The notes below the pieces were generated by a model. It worked only from the letters and a program-made list of their open reading frames with translations, was not told the DNA's origin and did not search any database. Both the position numbers and the translations under genes were made by a program. 64,000 bases of DNA from Planctomycetes bacterium ADurb.Bin069 (GTDB lineage Bacteria; Planctomycetota; UBA8108; UBA8890; UBA8898). This document shows positions 9,409 through 18,676 of the stretch, in pieces (position 1 is the stretch's first letter; each line of letters begins with the position of its first letter). The DNA lies in the NCBI GenBank assembly GCA_002070955.1, contig MWEK01000016.1, positions 1 through 64,000 of the forward strand, read 5' to 3'.

Positions 9409-9552
9409 TCCGGCCGCCGCGGCGGCGACGGACGGCGGATGGCCCCGGCGGCGAGGCCATCCTATCCTTCTTTGACGGCGGGCCTTTGCTTCCCGCGCGC
9501 GGTGCGCGGAGCGTCGCCGTGCCCGGCCGCCGGCGGGAAACGAGAACCGCGC

Positions 9553-12500
9553 ATGAGTTCAGCCGCCAGCAACGAATCCGCGCAAGACGCCGCGCGCGCG
9601 CAGCAGTCCGCGCGCCACAAGGCCGCCGATGCCGCGCCCGCCGCCGATACGATCATCAACGAGCGTTACCGGATCGTCGATCGGCTCGGCCAGGGCGGCA
9701 TGGGCCAGGTCCTCCTGGCCGAGGACCTGTGGATGCGCCGCAACGTCGCGCTCAAGAAGCTGCGCAAGGACGTCATGGACCGCAATCAGGTCGCCAACCT
9801 CAGGTCCGAGTTCCTCACGGTCGCGCACCTGGCTCACCCCCACCTGGTGCCGCCCTACGACTTCGGCCGCGACTGGAACGACGGCGAGTTCTTCTTCACC
9901 TCGGAGTTCGTGGACGGGCGGCACATCAACGTCTCCCTGGGCGCCTACGACACCGGCTCTTTCTGCGAGGCGCTCGCGCAATCCTGCCGCGCCCTGGACT
10001 TCCTCCACAACCATGGCCTTGTCCACGGCGACATCAAGCCCGAGAACATGCTGCTCCAGATGCGGCCCGGGGACGCCGGCGCGCTCAAGGCCGGCCGCTT
10101 CCGGGTCAGGCTCATCGATTTCGGCCTCACGGTGACCGAGCGCGGCTTCATCGGCAAGAAGATCGTCGGCACCGCCTACTACATCGCGCCGGAGGCCATC
10201 CTCGGCTCCATGCTCGACCGCCGCACGGATCTGTACTCCCTCGGCGTCGTCTTTTACCGTCTCGCCACGGGGCAACTGCCCTTTCAGGGCAAGTCGAACA
10301 TCGAGATCCTCAAAGGCCACATCGAACACACGCCGCCCATGCCCCATGAGCTGAACCCGCAAGTCCCGCTGCCGGTCAGCAAACTTATCATGCGGCTCAT
10401 GGCCAAGAAGCCGGCCGCCCGGTTTTCCACCGCCGCCGAAGTCCTCGCCGCGCTGCCCGAGGCCGCCGGCCGGCCGATTCCCATCGAGACGCCCGCGACA
10501 GCCGAGGCCTACCTCCGGAGCAATCCTCTCGTGGGGCGCGCGCACGAGATGCACATCCTCCAGACGCTGCTCATGCGCGGCCTGGACTTGGCGGGCGATC
10601 GCATCGGCACGGCAGGCGCCGCCGCGCCGATCCAAGCCGTGAAGCTGCCCGTCGGGAGATTCGCCATCGTGCTGCTGGAGGGCGCCGAGGGGCTAGGCAA
10701 GGCCCGTCTCTTCCGCGAGCTGCGGCTCTTCGCCCAGATCGGCGGCGCGCAGGTCTTCACGCTCGGGCCGGAGAACGCCGTCTCCAATCTCGCCGCGCAA
10801 CTCCGCACGGACAATCAGGACGCCGCCGTGATCGAACGGCTCGTGGAGCTCAGCAGGAAGCAGCCCGTGCTCCTCTTGTACCACGATTTCGAGGCGGCGC
10901 ATGAGAGCTGCGCGGCGTTCGTCCGGGCGGTGACCGCGAAGACGGCGGCGGCGCCGTACCACTCTCGGATTCTGACCTGCTTGAGCGCATCGCTGGACCA
11001 TCGCTCGCAGGCCCTTTCACAGCTCTTGATGCTCCAGGACGTCAAGCGGCAGCTCGCCGCGGTCCGCCTGGAACCCCTGAGCCACAACGAGATGCGCGAG
11101 CTCATCGACCTGACCTTCCCCGAGCATCGCTTCCCGGCTTCCTTTTGCGATCAGGTCGTGCGGGAAAGCGAGGGCAGCCCGGGAGCCGCCTTGGCGATCC
11201 TCAACGCGCTGGTCACCGAGGAAAAGCTGCTTCACGGTCCGGAGGGTTGGGCGCCGACCTTTGCGTCGCTGGGCGATGTCGTGCTGCCATCCACGGGCAG
11301 GCGGCACATCGAGGAGAAAATTCATGCCCTGGAGCCCGTTGCCCGCCGCCTCGCCGAGGATCTGTCGATTCTGACGGGGCCGTTCACCGTCGAGGCGGTG
11401 CGAACCATCGCCACGACGCCGCCCGCGCGGATTCTGGGCGCCCTGACCGAGCTCAAGCGGCGCGGGATCCTCATCGCCGACAACGAGCGCTTTCGGTTCG
11501 CGACGCGGAGCACGCGAGAGATCCTGTACGGCGCCCTGCCCGAAGCGCCGCGCCGGACCCTCCACAACAAGGCGGCCGTGTTCCTGGCCGCCGCCAAGGC
11601 GCCCGCCACGGAGCTCTTTCCCCACATCCTCTTCACCGACCGAAACGACGAGGCGCTGCGCTGCGGCCTGCAAGCCGCGGCCGCGCTGCACGCCGCCAGC
11701 CAGGAAGAACAGGCGCTCGACGTGCTGGCGCGCATCAAACAGATCCCGGAGTGGGCGGCGCAAGGACCCGAGGCCGAGTTCCTCCTAGCCGAGGTGCTCG
11801 CGGCGCTGGGCCGCAACCGCGAGGCGGAGGAAAGCCTCAACACCCTCGCCGCCCGTCCCGACGCGGGCGGCCCGCTGCGCCGCGACACGCTGGCGATGCT
11901 CGCCATGGTCAGACTCAAGCTCGGGCGCCCGGTCGAGGCGGGCAAAGCCGCGGACGAGGCGCTGCGCGCCGCCAAGGAGGCGGGGCGGTCCGCCGTCATG
12001 ACGCAGTTGACGCACACCGTCGCGCAGCTTCTGTACGCCCGCGGCGATTACCGCCAGAGCGCCGCCGCGACGGCCCGCACGCTTGCCGCCGCTCGGGACA
12101 CGCAAGACGATCCGCACGTGTGGCGCCTGATGCTTCTGCACGCGGAGAGCCTCATGCGCCTCGGCAAGCCGCAAGAGGCGATCGTTGCGGTCTCCCGCGC
12201 GCTGGAGCGCATCGGCAACAGCCAGAGCCCCGGGCAAATGACGGCGAGCCTGCGCTGTCTGGCCGCCTTCTGGCGCTACCGCAACCACGCCTCGAAAAGC
12301 ATCTCCCAGCTTCAGATCTGCCGCGCGGCCTGCCAGCGCCTCCAGCTCAAGGACGATGAAATCGAATGTCTCGTCGAGCTGGCGGCCATGCACGCGGCCT
12401 GCGGCGATGCGACCGTCGCCCGCCGCTACGCCCTCCAAGCCCAGAAGGAGATCGAGAGCACGGGCAACCGAGTCTTCCTGTTGGACGCGCAACTCATCCT

Positions 12501-14220
12501 GGCGGAGAGCGCCTGGGCCCTCGGCTACCACGAGGAGGCCAGAACCAACGGCGGCGCCGCCCTCGCCCTCAGCAAGGAATTCGAGAATCCGGTGGCCCAC
12601 CTCCGGGCGCGCACGATCCTCGCGCGCGTCGTCTCCGACCAAGGCGCCATTCCCGCCGCCGAGAAACTGCTCGCCGATGCCGCCGGCCAGAGCCAGTACG
12701 AGGAGACGACCCGTTCCCTGCGCCTGGCGCAGGCGCACGTGGCCTGCCTTTTGGGCCAATGGCACAAAGTGTGGGAGCTGCTGGAGACCCCCTACGCCAA
12801 GGGCGACGTCTTTCACCCGGAAGCCACGCTGTTTCTGGCGCTGGCGGCCGTGGCGCGGGGCAAGACGGAGGCGCTCGCCATGCTCCGAACGGGGCTGGCC
12901 TCCACCGCGAAGCGCGAGGATTTCGCTCTCGTCGACGCGATGCTGGCGCTCCTGGACGGGCTGATGGCTTTGGCCGCCGGGCGCGACAATCATGGTTTCG
13001 CGCGCTTCAACGATGCCTTGCGGCTGAGCCGCTCGGCCCGTTCCGACCGCCTGGTCACGTGGATATCGCTTTTCGCCGGCCGGGCGCTCGCGCGCGAACA
13101 ACAGTACGAGCAGGCCTACTTGACCTTCAAGGAAGGCCTGTTCATGGCGAAGCGCCTCAATCTCGTCCTGCTGAAGGGCTACTTCTGGTACGAGATGGGG
13201 CTCCTGGAACTCGCCATCAGCGCGGGCGACCTGGACCGGGCGGCGCAGCACCTGGCGGCCGCCGAGGCCACGGCCAGGAAACACGGCCTTAAGGAGATCC
13301 TCGCCCTCGTATCCACGGCGCTGGCCCGCACCGAGACCAAGCTGGGGCTCTTCGCGGATGCGCAGGCCCATCTCAAGGCCGGCATCGAGATGCTCACCAG
13401 CGCGCTGACCGCCGTCAACGGAACCCCGGACGACGGCACGCTGCTCGCCATCGAGCTCAAGGCCGCGCGGGAGGCGCAGCACCGGCTCGAGAGCATCCTC
13501 TCGCAGGCGCACACCGCCGTGCCGCAGGGGTTCTTCGGACTGCTGGGCCGAAGCGCGACGATTCAGGAAGTCTTCCACGCCATAACCGCGCTGACGCCCA
13601 AGGAGCGCTGGATCTGCATCGAGGGGCCCCAGGGCAGCGGCAAGACGGCGACGGCGCGGGCGATGCACCGGCACTTCCGCGCTCCCGAAGAGCGCCTGCG
13701 CTGGGCGCAATGCCTCGATCTGAACTCCTCCGCTGGGGCGGAGCTGCTGGCTGCGCTCGCCGGCGACGTTGCGGACACGCTGGTTCTGGAGGAGATCTCG
13801 AATCTGTCTCTCGAGGCGCAGCAAACGCTGTGTCGCGCCCTTCCCGCCGCGGTCGGGCGGATCATCATAACGACCTGCTACGCCATGGAGGAGCTGTTCG
13901 ATACGGGAGTGCTCGACCGCGGCCTTTTCCCCGAGAAGATGCCGGTCCTGCGCATTCCGCCGCTCTCGGCTCGGACCGAGGACATCGACTTGCTCGCCAC
14001 CCATTTCCTGCGCGCCCGGAAACCCGACAACTTCGCCGGGACGATCCGGCTCTCGGGCGAGGCGCGAACCGTGCTCCAGGAGTACGTCTGGCCGCGCAAC
14101 GTTCAGGAGCTGTGCGAATTCTGCACGGCGGCTTACACCCATATTCGCGCCGGCATGGAGATTCCCGCCCAACTGGCGCGCCTGTTGCTGGCACCCACCA
14201 AGTCCGTGCCCGCCAACTGA
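9553..14220 (+). CDS. Giant Ser/Thr kinase - ATPase - TPR protein with C-terminal AAA+ remnant
   Basis: The 1555-residue protein has four parts. A Ser/Thr kinase domain (about 38-300) has a glycine loop GQGGMG, Lys68, VHGDIKPEN (HGD at 158-160, Gly replacing the usual Arg) and DFG at 189. An MalT/AAA-type NTPase follows (about 355-680), with P-loop EGAEGLGK (377-383). A long TPR-like helical array runs to about 1310. The last part (about 1325-1555) resembles an NtrC-type AAA+ domain with Walker A GPQGSGKT (1364 is Lys), VLEEISNLS in place of Walker B, and VWPRNVQEL. The GAFTGA loop is deleted, so it should not remodel sigma-54 holoenzyme. I start at 9553 because the kinase domain begins soon after and the upstream frame is Pro/Arg-rich. 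Probably a cytoplasmic signal integrator. Confidence 0.85.
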   Translation: MSSAASNESAQDAARAQQSARHKAADAAPAADTIINERYRIVDRLGQGGMGQVLLAEDLWMRRNVALKKLRKDVMDRNQVANLRSEFLTVAHLAHPHLVPPYDFGRDWNDGEFFFTSEFVDGRHINVSLGAYDTGSFCEALAQSCRALDFLHNHGLVHGDIKPENMLLQMRPGDAGALKAGRFRVRLIDFGLTVTERGFIGKKIVGTAYYIAPEAILGSMLDRRTDLYSLGVVFYRLATGQLPFQGKSNIEILKGHIEHTPPMPHELNPQVPLPVSKLIMRLMAKKPAARFSTAAEVLAALPEAAGRPIPIETPATAEAYLRSNPLVGRAHEMHILQTLLMRGLDLAGDRIGTAGAAAPIQAVKLPVGRFAIVLLEGAEGLGKARLFRELRLFAQIGGAQVFTLGPENAVSNLAAQLRTDNQDAAVIERLVELSRKQPVLLLYHDFEAAHESCAAFVRAVTAKTAAAPYHSRILTCLSASLDHRSQALSQLLMLQDVKRQLAAVRLEPLSHNEMRELIDLTFPEHRFPASFCDQVVRESEGSPGAALAILNALVTEEKLLHGPEGWAPTFASLGDVVLPSTGRRHIEEKIHALEPVARRLAEDLSILTGPFTVEAVRTIATTPPARILGALTELKRRGILIADNERFRFATRSTREILYGALPEAPRRTLHNKAAVFLAAAKAPATELFPHILFTDRNDEALRCGLQAAAALHAASQEEQALDVLARIKQIPEWAAQGPEAEFLLAEVLAALGRNREAEESLNTLAARPDAGGPLRRDTLAMLAMVRLKLGRPVEAGKAADEALRAAKEAGRSAVMTQLTHTVAQLLYARGDYRQSAAATARTLAAARDTQDDPHVWRLMLLHAESLMRLGKPQEAIVAVSRALERIGNSQSPGQMTASLRCLAAFWRYRNHASKSISQLQICRAACQRLQLKDDEIECLVELAAMHAACGDATVARRYALQAQKEIESTGNRVFLLDAQLILAESAWALGYHEEARTNGGAALALSKEFENPVAHLRARTILARVVSDQGAIPAAEKLLADAAGQSQYEETTRSLRLAQAHVACLLGQWHKVWELLETPYAKGDVFHPEATLFLALAAVARGKTEALAMLRTGLASTAKREDFALVDAMLALLDGLMALAAGRDNHGFARFNDALRLSRSARSDRLVTWISLFAGRALAREQQYEQAYLTFKEGLFMAKRLNLVLLKGYFWYEMGLLELAISAGDLDRAAQHLAAAEATARKHGLKEILALVSTALARTETKLGLFADAQAHLKAGIEMLTSALTAVNGTPDDGTLLAIELKAAREAQHRLESILSQAHTAVPQGFFGLLGRSATIQEVFHAITALTPKERWICIEGPQGSGKTATARAMHRHFRAPEERLRWAQCLDLNSSAGAELLAALAGDVADTLVLEEISNLSLEAQQTLCRALPAAVGRIIITTCYAMEELFDTGVLDRGLFPEKMPVLRIPPLSARTEDIDLLATHFLRARKPDNFAGTIRLSGEARTVLQEYVWPRNVQELCEFCTAAYTHIRAGMEIPAQLARLLLAPTKSVPAN

Positions 14221-14235
14221 CGGCGCGCAGGCACC

Positions 14236-14265
14236 TTGCGGCCTCTTCGGCCGAAATGGTACATT
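14236..14265 (+). promoter_or_regulatory. Sigma-70-type promoter of aspS
   Basis: TTGCGG (14236-14241), an 18-bp spacer and TACATT (14260-14265) lie 55 bp before the aspS start. A purine-rich ribosome site (GGAAAGGA, ending 6 bp before the ATG at 14321) follows. Confidence 0.5.
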
Positions 14266-14320
14266 AGCGGACCGCGCATTGGCGCTCCGCCATTCCGGGC
14301 GGTTCGCCGGAAAGGATCGC

Positions 14321-16108
14321 ATGGGCCCCGACGGCAAACGAACGCACCACTGCGGGCTTCTGCGCGCCGAGCACGCCGGCGCCAAGGTCACGCTGAACGG
14401 CTGGCTGGAGACCATCCGCGATCACGGCGGCGTCGTGTTCGGCAGTCTCCGCGACCGGAGCGGCATCGTCCAGATCGTGTTCAAGGAGCCGCCGCGGGAG
14501 CCTCTGCGGCCCGAGTATGTCATCGCCGTCGCCGGCGAGGTCAGGCTCCGTCCCGAGGGCATGCGCAATCCGGACCTCCCGACCGGGGCCGTCGAGGTCG
14601 CGGTCCGCGAGCTGGCAGTCCTCAACCCCTCGCGCCCCCCGCCCTTCGAGGTCGCATCCTTCGCCCAGGAGGAGCCCAACGAGGAGGTGCGCCTCAGGCA
14701 CCGCTTCCTCGACCTGCGCCGGCCGCGCATGCAGCGCAACATCGCGGTGCGCCACCGCATCTCCCAGCTCGTGCGCCGCTACCTGGACGAGCAGGGATTC
14801 CTCGAGATCGAAACGCCGTTTCTCACCCGGAGCACGCCGGAGGGCGCCCGCGACTTCCTCGTCCCCTGCCGGCTCAACCCCGGCACGTTCTACGCCCTGC
14901 CCCAGTCCCCCCAGCTCTTCAAGCAGCTTCTCATGGTCGCGGGCTTCGAGAAGTACTTCCAGATCGTACGCTGCTTCCGGGACGAGGACCTGCGCGCCGA
15001 CCGGCAGCCCGATTTCACCCAGATCGACATCGAGATGTCCTTCATCGACGAGACCGACGTCAGGCGGCTCATCGACGGCATGTTGCACCTCCTCTTCAAG
15101 TCGATTCTCGCCATCGAGCTCCCGCTCCCGATCCCGGCCATCACCTATGACGAAGCCATGGCGCGCTACGGCTGCGACCGCCCCGACCTGCGCTTCGGAG
15201 CGCCGCTCACGGACCTGTGCGCGCTCCTGGCCGACAGCGAGGTGCCCTTCCTGCGGGAAGGAGCGGCGCGCGGCGCCGCCATCGGACTGGCCGTGCCTGA
15301 AAAGGGCGCTTTCACGCGGGCGCGGATCGAGGAGCTGGCAACGGCGGCCGCGACGGACGGCGGCGCGGGGTTCGTGTGGCTCCGGCGGGCGGCGGGCGCG
15401 CTCTCGGGGCCGGGCGCCAAAGCCTTCAAGGGCGCCCGGGAAGGCGCCCTGGTCGAGGCGCTCGGCCTGGCGGACGGAGACCTGGCTTTCATCCTCGCCG
15501 GCGGGAACTCGCCCGCTCTCAGGGCCGCCTGCGGCGCCCTCCGAACCCGCCTCGGCCGCGAACTCGGCCTGGCGCCCGCCGGGAAGTTCGCGCCGACCTG
15601 GGTCGTCGACTTCCCCCTCTTCCAGCGCGACGAGGAACGCGGGGGCTTCACCGCGGTCCATCACCCCTTCACGGCGCCGCGCGAGGAGGATCTCGAGCTT
15701 CTGGAACGCGACCCGGCCCGCGTCAAGGCCAGGGCCTACGATATCGTCGTCAACGGCGTGGAAATCGGCGGCGGCAGCATCCGTATGCACCGGCGCGAGG
15801 TACAGGAGGCGGCGTTCAAGGCCATCGATATCGGGCCGGAAGAGGCCCGCGCGCGTTTCGGGTTCCTGCTCGAAGGCCTCAGCTACGGCGCGCCGCCTCA
15901 CGGCGGCATCGCCCTGGGCTTGGACCGCCTCGCCGCCCTTCTCACCGGCGAGACCTCGATCAGGGAGGTGATCGCGTTTCCGAAGACCCAGCGGGGAAGC
16001 TGTCTCCTGACCGAGGCGCCGGCCCCGGTCAGCGACGCGCAGCTCATGGAGCTCGGCATCGCGCTCAAGCCGCCGCCCGGACCCGCAGCGCCGGTTTCGG
16101 GCTCTTGA
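14321..16108 (+). CDS. aspS: Aspartyl-tRNA synthetase
   Basis: The 595-residue class II synthetase charges tRNA with aspartate. It has an N-terminal OB-fold anticodon domain (about 5-110, VTLNGWLETIRDHGGVVFGSLRDRSGIVQ), motif 1 around FLEIETPFLTRSTPEGARDF, motif 2 in FRDEDLRADRQPDFTQIDIEMS, the bacterial GAD insertion (about 300-430), and motif 3 in GIALGLDRLAALL. The length is normal for bacterial AspRS. The ATG at 14321 has a good ribosome site and gives the usual short N-terminus; an upstream frame extension from 14279 has none. Whether it also makes Asp-tRNA(Asn) cannot be told here. Confidence 0.96.
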   Translation: MGPDGKRTHHCGLLRAEHAGAKVTLNGWLETIRDHGGVVFGSLRDRSGIVQIVFKEPPREPLRPEYVIAVAGEVRLRPEGMRNPDLPTGAVEVAVRELAVLNPSRPPPFEVASFAQEEPNEEVRLRHRFLDLRRPRMQRNIAVRHRISQLVRRYLDEQGFLEIETPFLTRSTPEGARDFLVPCRLNPGTFYALPQSPQLFKQLLMVAGFEKYFQIVRCFRDEDLRADRQPDFTQIDIEMSFIDETDVRRLIDGMLHLLFKSILAIELPLPIPAITYDEAMARYGCDRPDLRFGAPLTDLCALLADSEVPFLREGAARGAAIGLAVPEKGAFTRARIEELATAAATDGGAGFVWLRRAAGALSGPGAKAFKGAREGALVEALGLADGDLAFILAGGNSPALRAACGALRTRLGRELGLAPAGKFAPTWVVDFPLFQRDEERGGFTAVHHPFTAPREEDLELLERDPARVKARAYDIVVNGVEIGGGSIRMHRREVQEAAFKAIDIGPEEARARFGFLLEGLSYGAPPHGGIALGLDRLAALLTGETSIREVIAFPKTQRGSCLLTEAPAPVSDAQLMELGIALKPPPGPAAPVSGS

Positions 16109-16133
16109 CATTGGCCGCTTCCGTGCCTACCAT
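16105..16133 (+). promoter_or_regulatory. Strong sigma-70-type promoter of the infC operon
   Basis: A perfect -35, TTGACA (16105-16110), overlaps the aspS stop codon. After a 17-bp spacer comes TACCAT (16128-16133). This leaves a leader of about 145 nt before infC. Confidence 0.75.
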
Positions 16134-16237
16134 GGTGATCTTCGAGCTTGTGTGGAATTCGCCGATACACGTCGGAGAGCGCGCTCGGCTTGCCCGGCGG
16201 AGCCGGAGCGGGGAGGCGCCGTCGCCGCGAAACCGGG

Positions 16238-16261
16238 ACCGCGCGCGCCGGCGCGCGCGGT
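16238..16261 (+). promoter_or_regulatory. 24-bp perfect GC palindrome in the infC leader
   Basis: ACCGCGCGCGCC is followed directly by its exact reverse complement (16238-16261). It is in the untranslated leader, just before the infC ribosome site GGGAGGTG (16269-16276). No T-run follows, so it is not an intrinsic terminator. infC-rpmI-rplT leaders are often targets of L20 autoregulation in other bacteria; a control role here is inferred. Confidence 0.5.
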
Positions 16262-16286
16262 TATGACCGGGAGGTGTGAGCACTGA

Positions 16287-16829
16287 ATGGCGTTCAGCAG
16301 ACATGACGGTCCGCCCCAGTCGGATGACCGCAAGCGGGTCATCGACCGGCCTTCCGATCGGCCGATCCGGCTGATCGGCGACGACGGCACCCAGGTGGGT
16401 ATCGTCTCGGTGCGCGAGGCGTTGGCCCTCGCGGTGGAGAAGGGTCTAGATCTGGTCGAGATCGCCCCGCACCTGGATCCGCCGACGTGCAAGCTGTTGG
16501 ACTGGGGGCGCCACCAGTACCAAGCCACCAAGAAACGGCACAAGCTTCAGAAGGGTTCCGGATCGAAGCGGCGCAAGGAGATCCAGATCCGACCCAAAAC
16601 CGATACGCACGACCTCGAGACCAAGCTCAGGCACGCGCAACGCTTCCTCGAGGGCGGTCACAAGGTCATGGTGAGCCTCATTTTCAGGGGGCGGGAACTC
16701 AACTACATCGAACAGGAGAGCGCAAGGCTGAGCGAGTTCGCCAAGAAGCTCGAGACCCTTGCGAAGATCGAGCAACCGGTGAAGCGCGAGGGGCGCAACC
16801 GCGTCACCGTGATCCTGGCGCCCAAGTGA
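16287..16829 (+). CDS. infC: Translation initiation factor IF-3
   Basis: This is a complete 180-residue IF-3. The N-terminal domain reads IRLIGDDGTQVGIVSVREAL and DLVEIAPHLDPPTCKLLDWG, then the linker, and the C-terminal domain has KEIQIRPKTDTHDLETKL, FLEGGHKVMVSLIFRGREL and NRVTVILAPK. IF-3 binds the 30S subunit, blocks premature 50S joining and checks start codon pairing. The start is a normal ATG with GGGAGGTG about 10 bp upstream, rather than the rare AUU used by E. coli infC, so classical IF-3 autoregulation through a rare start is not expected. It heads the infC-rpmI-rplT operon. Confidence 0.97.
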   Translation: MAFSRHDGPPQSDDRKRVIDRPSDRPIRLIGDDGTQVGIVSVREALALAVEKGLDLVEIAPHLDPPTCKLLDWGRHQYQATKKRHKLQKGSGSKRRKEIQIRPKTDTHDLETKLRHAQRFLEGGHKVMVSLIFRGRELNYIEQESARLSEFAKKLETLAKIEQPVKREGRNRVTVILAPK

Positions 16830-16878
16830 GCGGACGCGCGTCCGCGCGGGGCGGGACGCGCGCCGCCGGGAGCATCCC

Positions 16879-17073
16879 ATGCCGAAGATGAAGACGAACA
16901 AGTCGGTCAAGAAGCGCATCAAGGTCACCGGAACCGGGAAGCTCGTTCGGCGCAGATCCAGGCTCAGACATCTTCTTTCGGGCCGGACCGCCAAGCAGAA
17001 GCGCCGTCTCCGCAGGCCCGCCAGTCTGAAGACCGGCGACAAGAAGCGCATGCGAGCGTTGCTCGGCATCTAG
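16879..17073 (+). CDS. rpmI: 50S ribosomal protein bL35
   Basis: The 64-residue, strongly basic protein has the bL35 pattern: MPKMKTNKSVKKRIKVTGTG, then RRRSRLRHLLSGRTAKQKRRLR, and a C-terminal DKKRMRALLG. It lies 49 bp after infC and 33 bp before rplT, the standard conserved order, and is cotranscribed with them. Confidence 0.97.
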   Translation: MPKMKTNKSVKKRIKVTGTGKLVRRRSRLRHLLSGRTAKQKRRLRRPASLKTGDKKRMRALLGI

Positions 17074-17106
17074 CGGCCGCGCGCGCAAGACGAAAGGAAC
17101 ACCGCC

Positions 17107-17466
17107 ATGCCGAGAGCAAAATACGGGGTTGCGCGCCATCGCCGGCGCAAGCGGGTGCTGAAACGCGCCAAAGGGTTCTGGGGGTCCCGCGCGGTCCTGT
17201 ACCGCACGGCCATGGAGACCGCCGCGCGGGGCGACAAGTTCGCGACGATCCACCGCCGCATGAAGAAGCGCGACTTCCGGCGCCTGTGGGTGACGCGCAT
17301 CAACGCGGCCTGCCGCGCCATGGGCATGACTTACTCGCAGTTCATCGCCGGCCTCAAGAAGGCCGAAGTCGCCCTCAACCGTAAGGCGCTCGCCGACGTG
17401 GCGGTGCGCGACGGCGGCGCGTTCGCCAAGCTCGTCCAGCAGGCGAAGACCGCGCTGGCCGGCTAG
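17107..17466 (+). CDS. rplT: 50S ribosomal protein bL20
   Basis: The 119-residue protein matches bL20 throughout: MPRAKYGVARHRRRKRVLKR, GFWGSRAVLYRTAMETAARG, FRRLWVTRINAACRAMGMTYSQFIAGL and KALADVAVRDGGAFAKLV. bL20 binds 23S rRNA early in 50S assembly, and in other bacteria represses the operon through the leader. AAAGGA lies 9-14 bp before the ATG. Confidence 0.97.
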   Translation: MPRAKYGVARHRRRKRVLKRAKGFWGSRAVLYRTAMETAARGDKFATIHRRMKKRDFRRLWVTRINAACRAMGMTYSQFIAGLKKAEVALNRKALADVAVRDGGAFAKLVQQAKTALAG

Positions 17467-17513
17467 CTCCGCGGCCATCCGCGCGGGCGCCGCTCCGCCG
17501 CGGCGGACGTTTC

Positions 17514-17542
17514 TTGGCGTCGCTTCCCAGGTGGCCTATAAT
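17514..17542 (+). promoter_or_regulatory. Sigma-70-type promoter of the L,D-transpeptidase gene
   Basis: TTGGCG (17514-17519), 17 bp, and a perfect TATAAT (17537-17542). Transcription would begin near 17549, which excludes the in-frame GTG at 17531 and supports the ATG at 17573. Confidence 0.75.
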
Positions 17543-17572
17543 GCCGCACGGACACGGCGCGCGGAGAATCGC

Positions 17573-18466
17573 ATGAGACGTCTGCTCTTCCTTCTGCTTG
17601 TCGTCGCGGTCGGCGTCGGGGCGTACGGCTGGTACCGCGGCGAACTGCCGCACTGGGGCAAGACGGCGAGGAGCCTCTTCGATCGGATCTGGTCCGGCGT
17701 TCCGATCGCGCGGGAGCCCGCGGAGTCCGGCGCGCCGCCTCCCGCGGGAGCCGCGGCGCGGATTCCCGACGATGCCCTCGCGGCTCTACGGAGCGAAGAC
17801 GCCGCCCGCCGAAACGCCGCCTGGGAGCAGCTTTCCCGGCTGTACATGAAAGACCCCGCCGTCCGTGACGCCCTGGCCCCCCACCTCGAGCGCTTCACCT
17901 CGACTTACGTGCTCTCCGACTGGCGCGACGACTCGGTGGCCGAACTGGTCAACGTGCGTCCGGGCAACAACCTGGCGCGCCTGGCGGGCCGGCGCGGAAC
18001 CACCGTCGAAGCCATCAAGCGCATCAACAACCTAAACCGCGACACGATCCACCCGGGCGAGACGCTGAAGGTCCTCAACCGGCCCATTGAGGTCTTCGTC
18101 TCCAAGCGCGAGTTCCGCCTCTGGGTGACCTACGGCGGGAGGTTCCTGAAAGAGATGCGCTGCGGCATCGGCAAGGGCAACCGCACCCCTGCGGGCTCCT
18201 TCGTCATCGCGGAGAAGCAGCGCAACCCCGACTGGTTCCGCCCGGGCCGGCCCGTGATTCCGGCCGGCGACCCCGCCAACGAACTGGGGTGCTGCTGGCT
18301 GGGTTTCGACGACACTCAGAACAAGGGGCTTGGCATTCACGAGGCGCGCGAGGGCCGGGGAATCGGCCAGGAGGCTTCCCAGGGCTGCATCCGAGTCGCA
18401 AAAGCCGATGCCGACTTCCTCTACGACTTCCTACCGTTACGGACGGTGGTCACCATCATGGAATGA
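17573..18466 (+). CDS. LysM-containing L,D-transpeptidase (YkuD family)
   Basis: The 297-residue protein has an N-terminal membrane segment (about 3-20), a linker, a LysM domain (about 125-165, NVRPGNNLARLAGRRGTTVEAIKRINNLN then IHPGETLKVL), and a YkuD catalytic domain with the signature HEAREGRGIGQEASQGCIRV, where Cys272 is the nucleophile. Such enzymes make 3-3 crosslinks in peptidoglycan or attach proteins to it in the periplasm. Its presence implies a peptidoglycan wall in this organism. It is a single-gene unit. Confidence 0.93.
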   Translation: MRRLLFLLLVVAVGVGAYGWYRGELPHWGKTARSLFDRIWSGVPIAREPAESGAPPPAGAAARIPDDALAALRSEDAARRNAAWEQLSRLYMKDPAVRDALAPHLERFTSTYVLSDWRDDSVAELVNVRPGNNLARLAGRRGTTVEAIKRINNLNRDTIHPGETLKVLNRPIEVFVSKREFRLWVTYGGRFLKEMRCGIGKGNRTPAGSFVIAEKQRNPDWFRPGRPVIPAGDPANELGCCWLGFDDTQNKGLGIHEAREGRGIGQEASQGCIRVAKADADFLYDFLPLRTVVTIME

Positions 18467-18521
18467 AGCGCCGCCCCGCCCCGGCCGATACCACAGATGC
18501 CTGCGATCGGCCTGGAGGGTC

Positions 18522-18549
18522 TTGCAACCCGCGCGGCGCCCTGTACAAT
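18522..18549 (+). promoter_or_regulatory. Promoter of tRNA-Pro
   Basis: TTGCAA (18522-18527), 16 bp, TACAAT (18544-18549), ending 11 bp before the tRNA. Confidence 0.6.
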
Positions 18550-18560
18550 TGGCCGATCTC

Positions 18561-18639
18561 CGGGGTGTAGCTCAGCTTGGTTTAGAGCGCAGCGTTCGGG
18601 ACGCTGAGGTCGGTGGTTCGAATCCACTCACCCCGACCA
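18561..18639 (+). tRNA. tRNA-Pro (anticodon CGG), CCA encoded
   Basis: A complete cloverleaf can be drawn: acceptor CGGGGTG with CACCCCG, D stem GCTC/GAGC, anticodon stem CAGCG/CGCTG around loop TTCGGGA (anticodon CGG, reading CCG), a T arm with TTCGAAT, discriminator A, and an encoded CCA at 18637-18639. It is followed by TTTTT. Confidence 0.95.
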
Positions 18640-18676
18640 TTTTTCGACGACTTCTGCTGCGGAAAGAACATCGACC

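Noticed and set aside
11785..14415. Minus-strand open frame of 876 codons
   Set aside because: It mirrors the kinase/TPR gene, whose domains are clear; composition is typical of a shadow frame.
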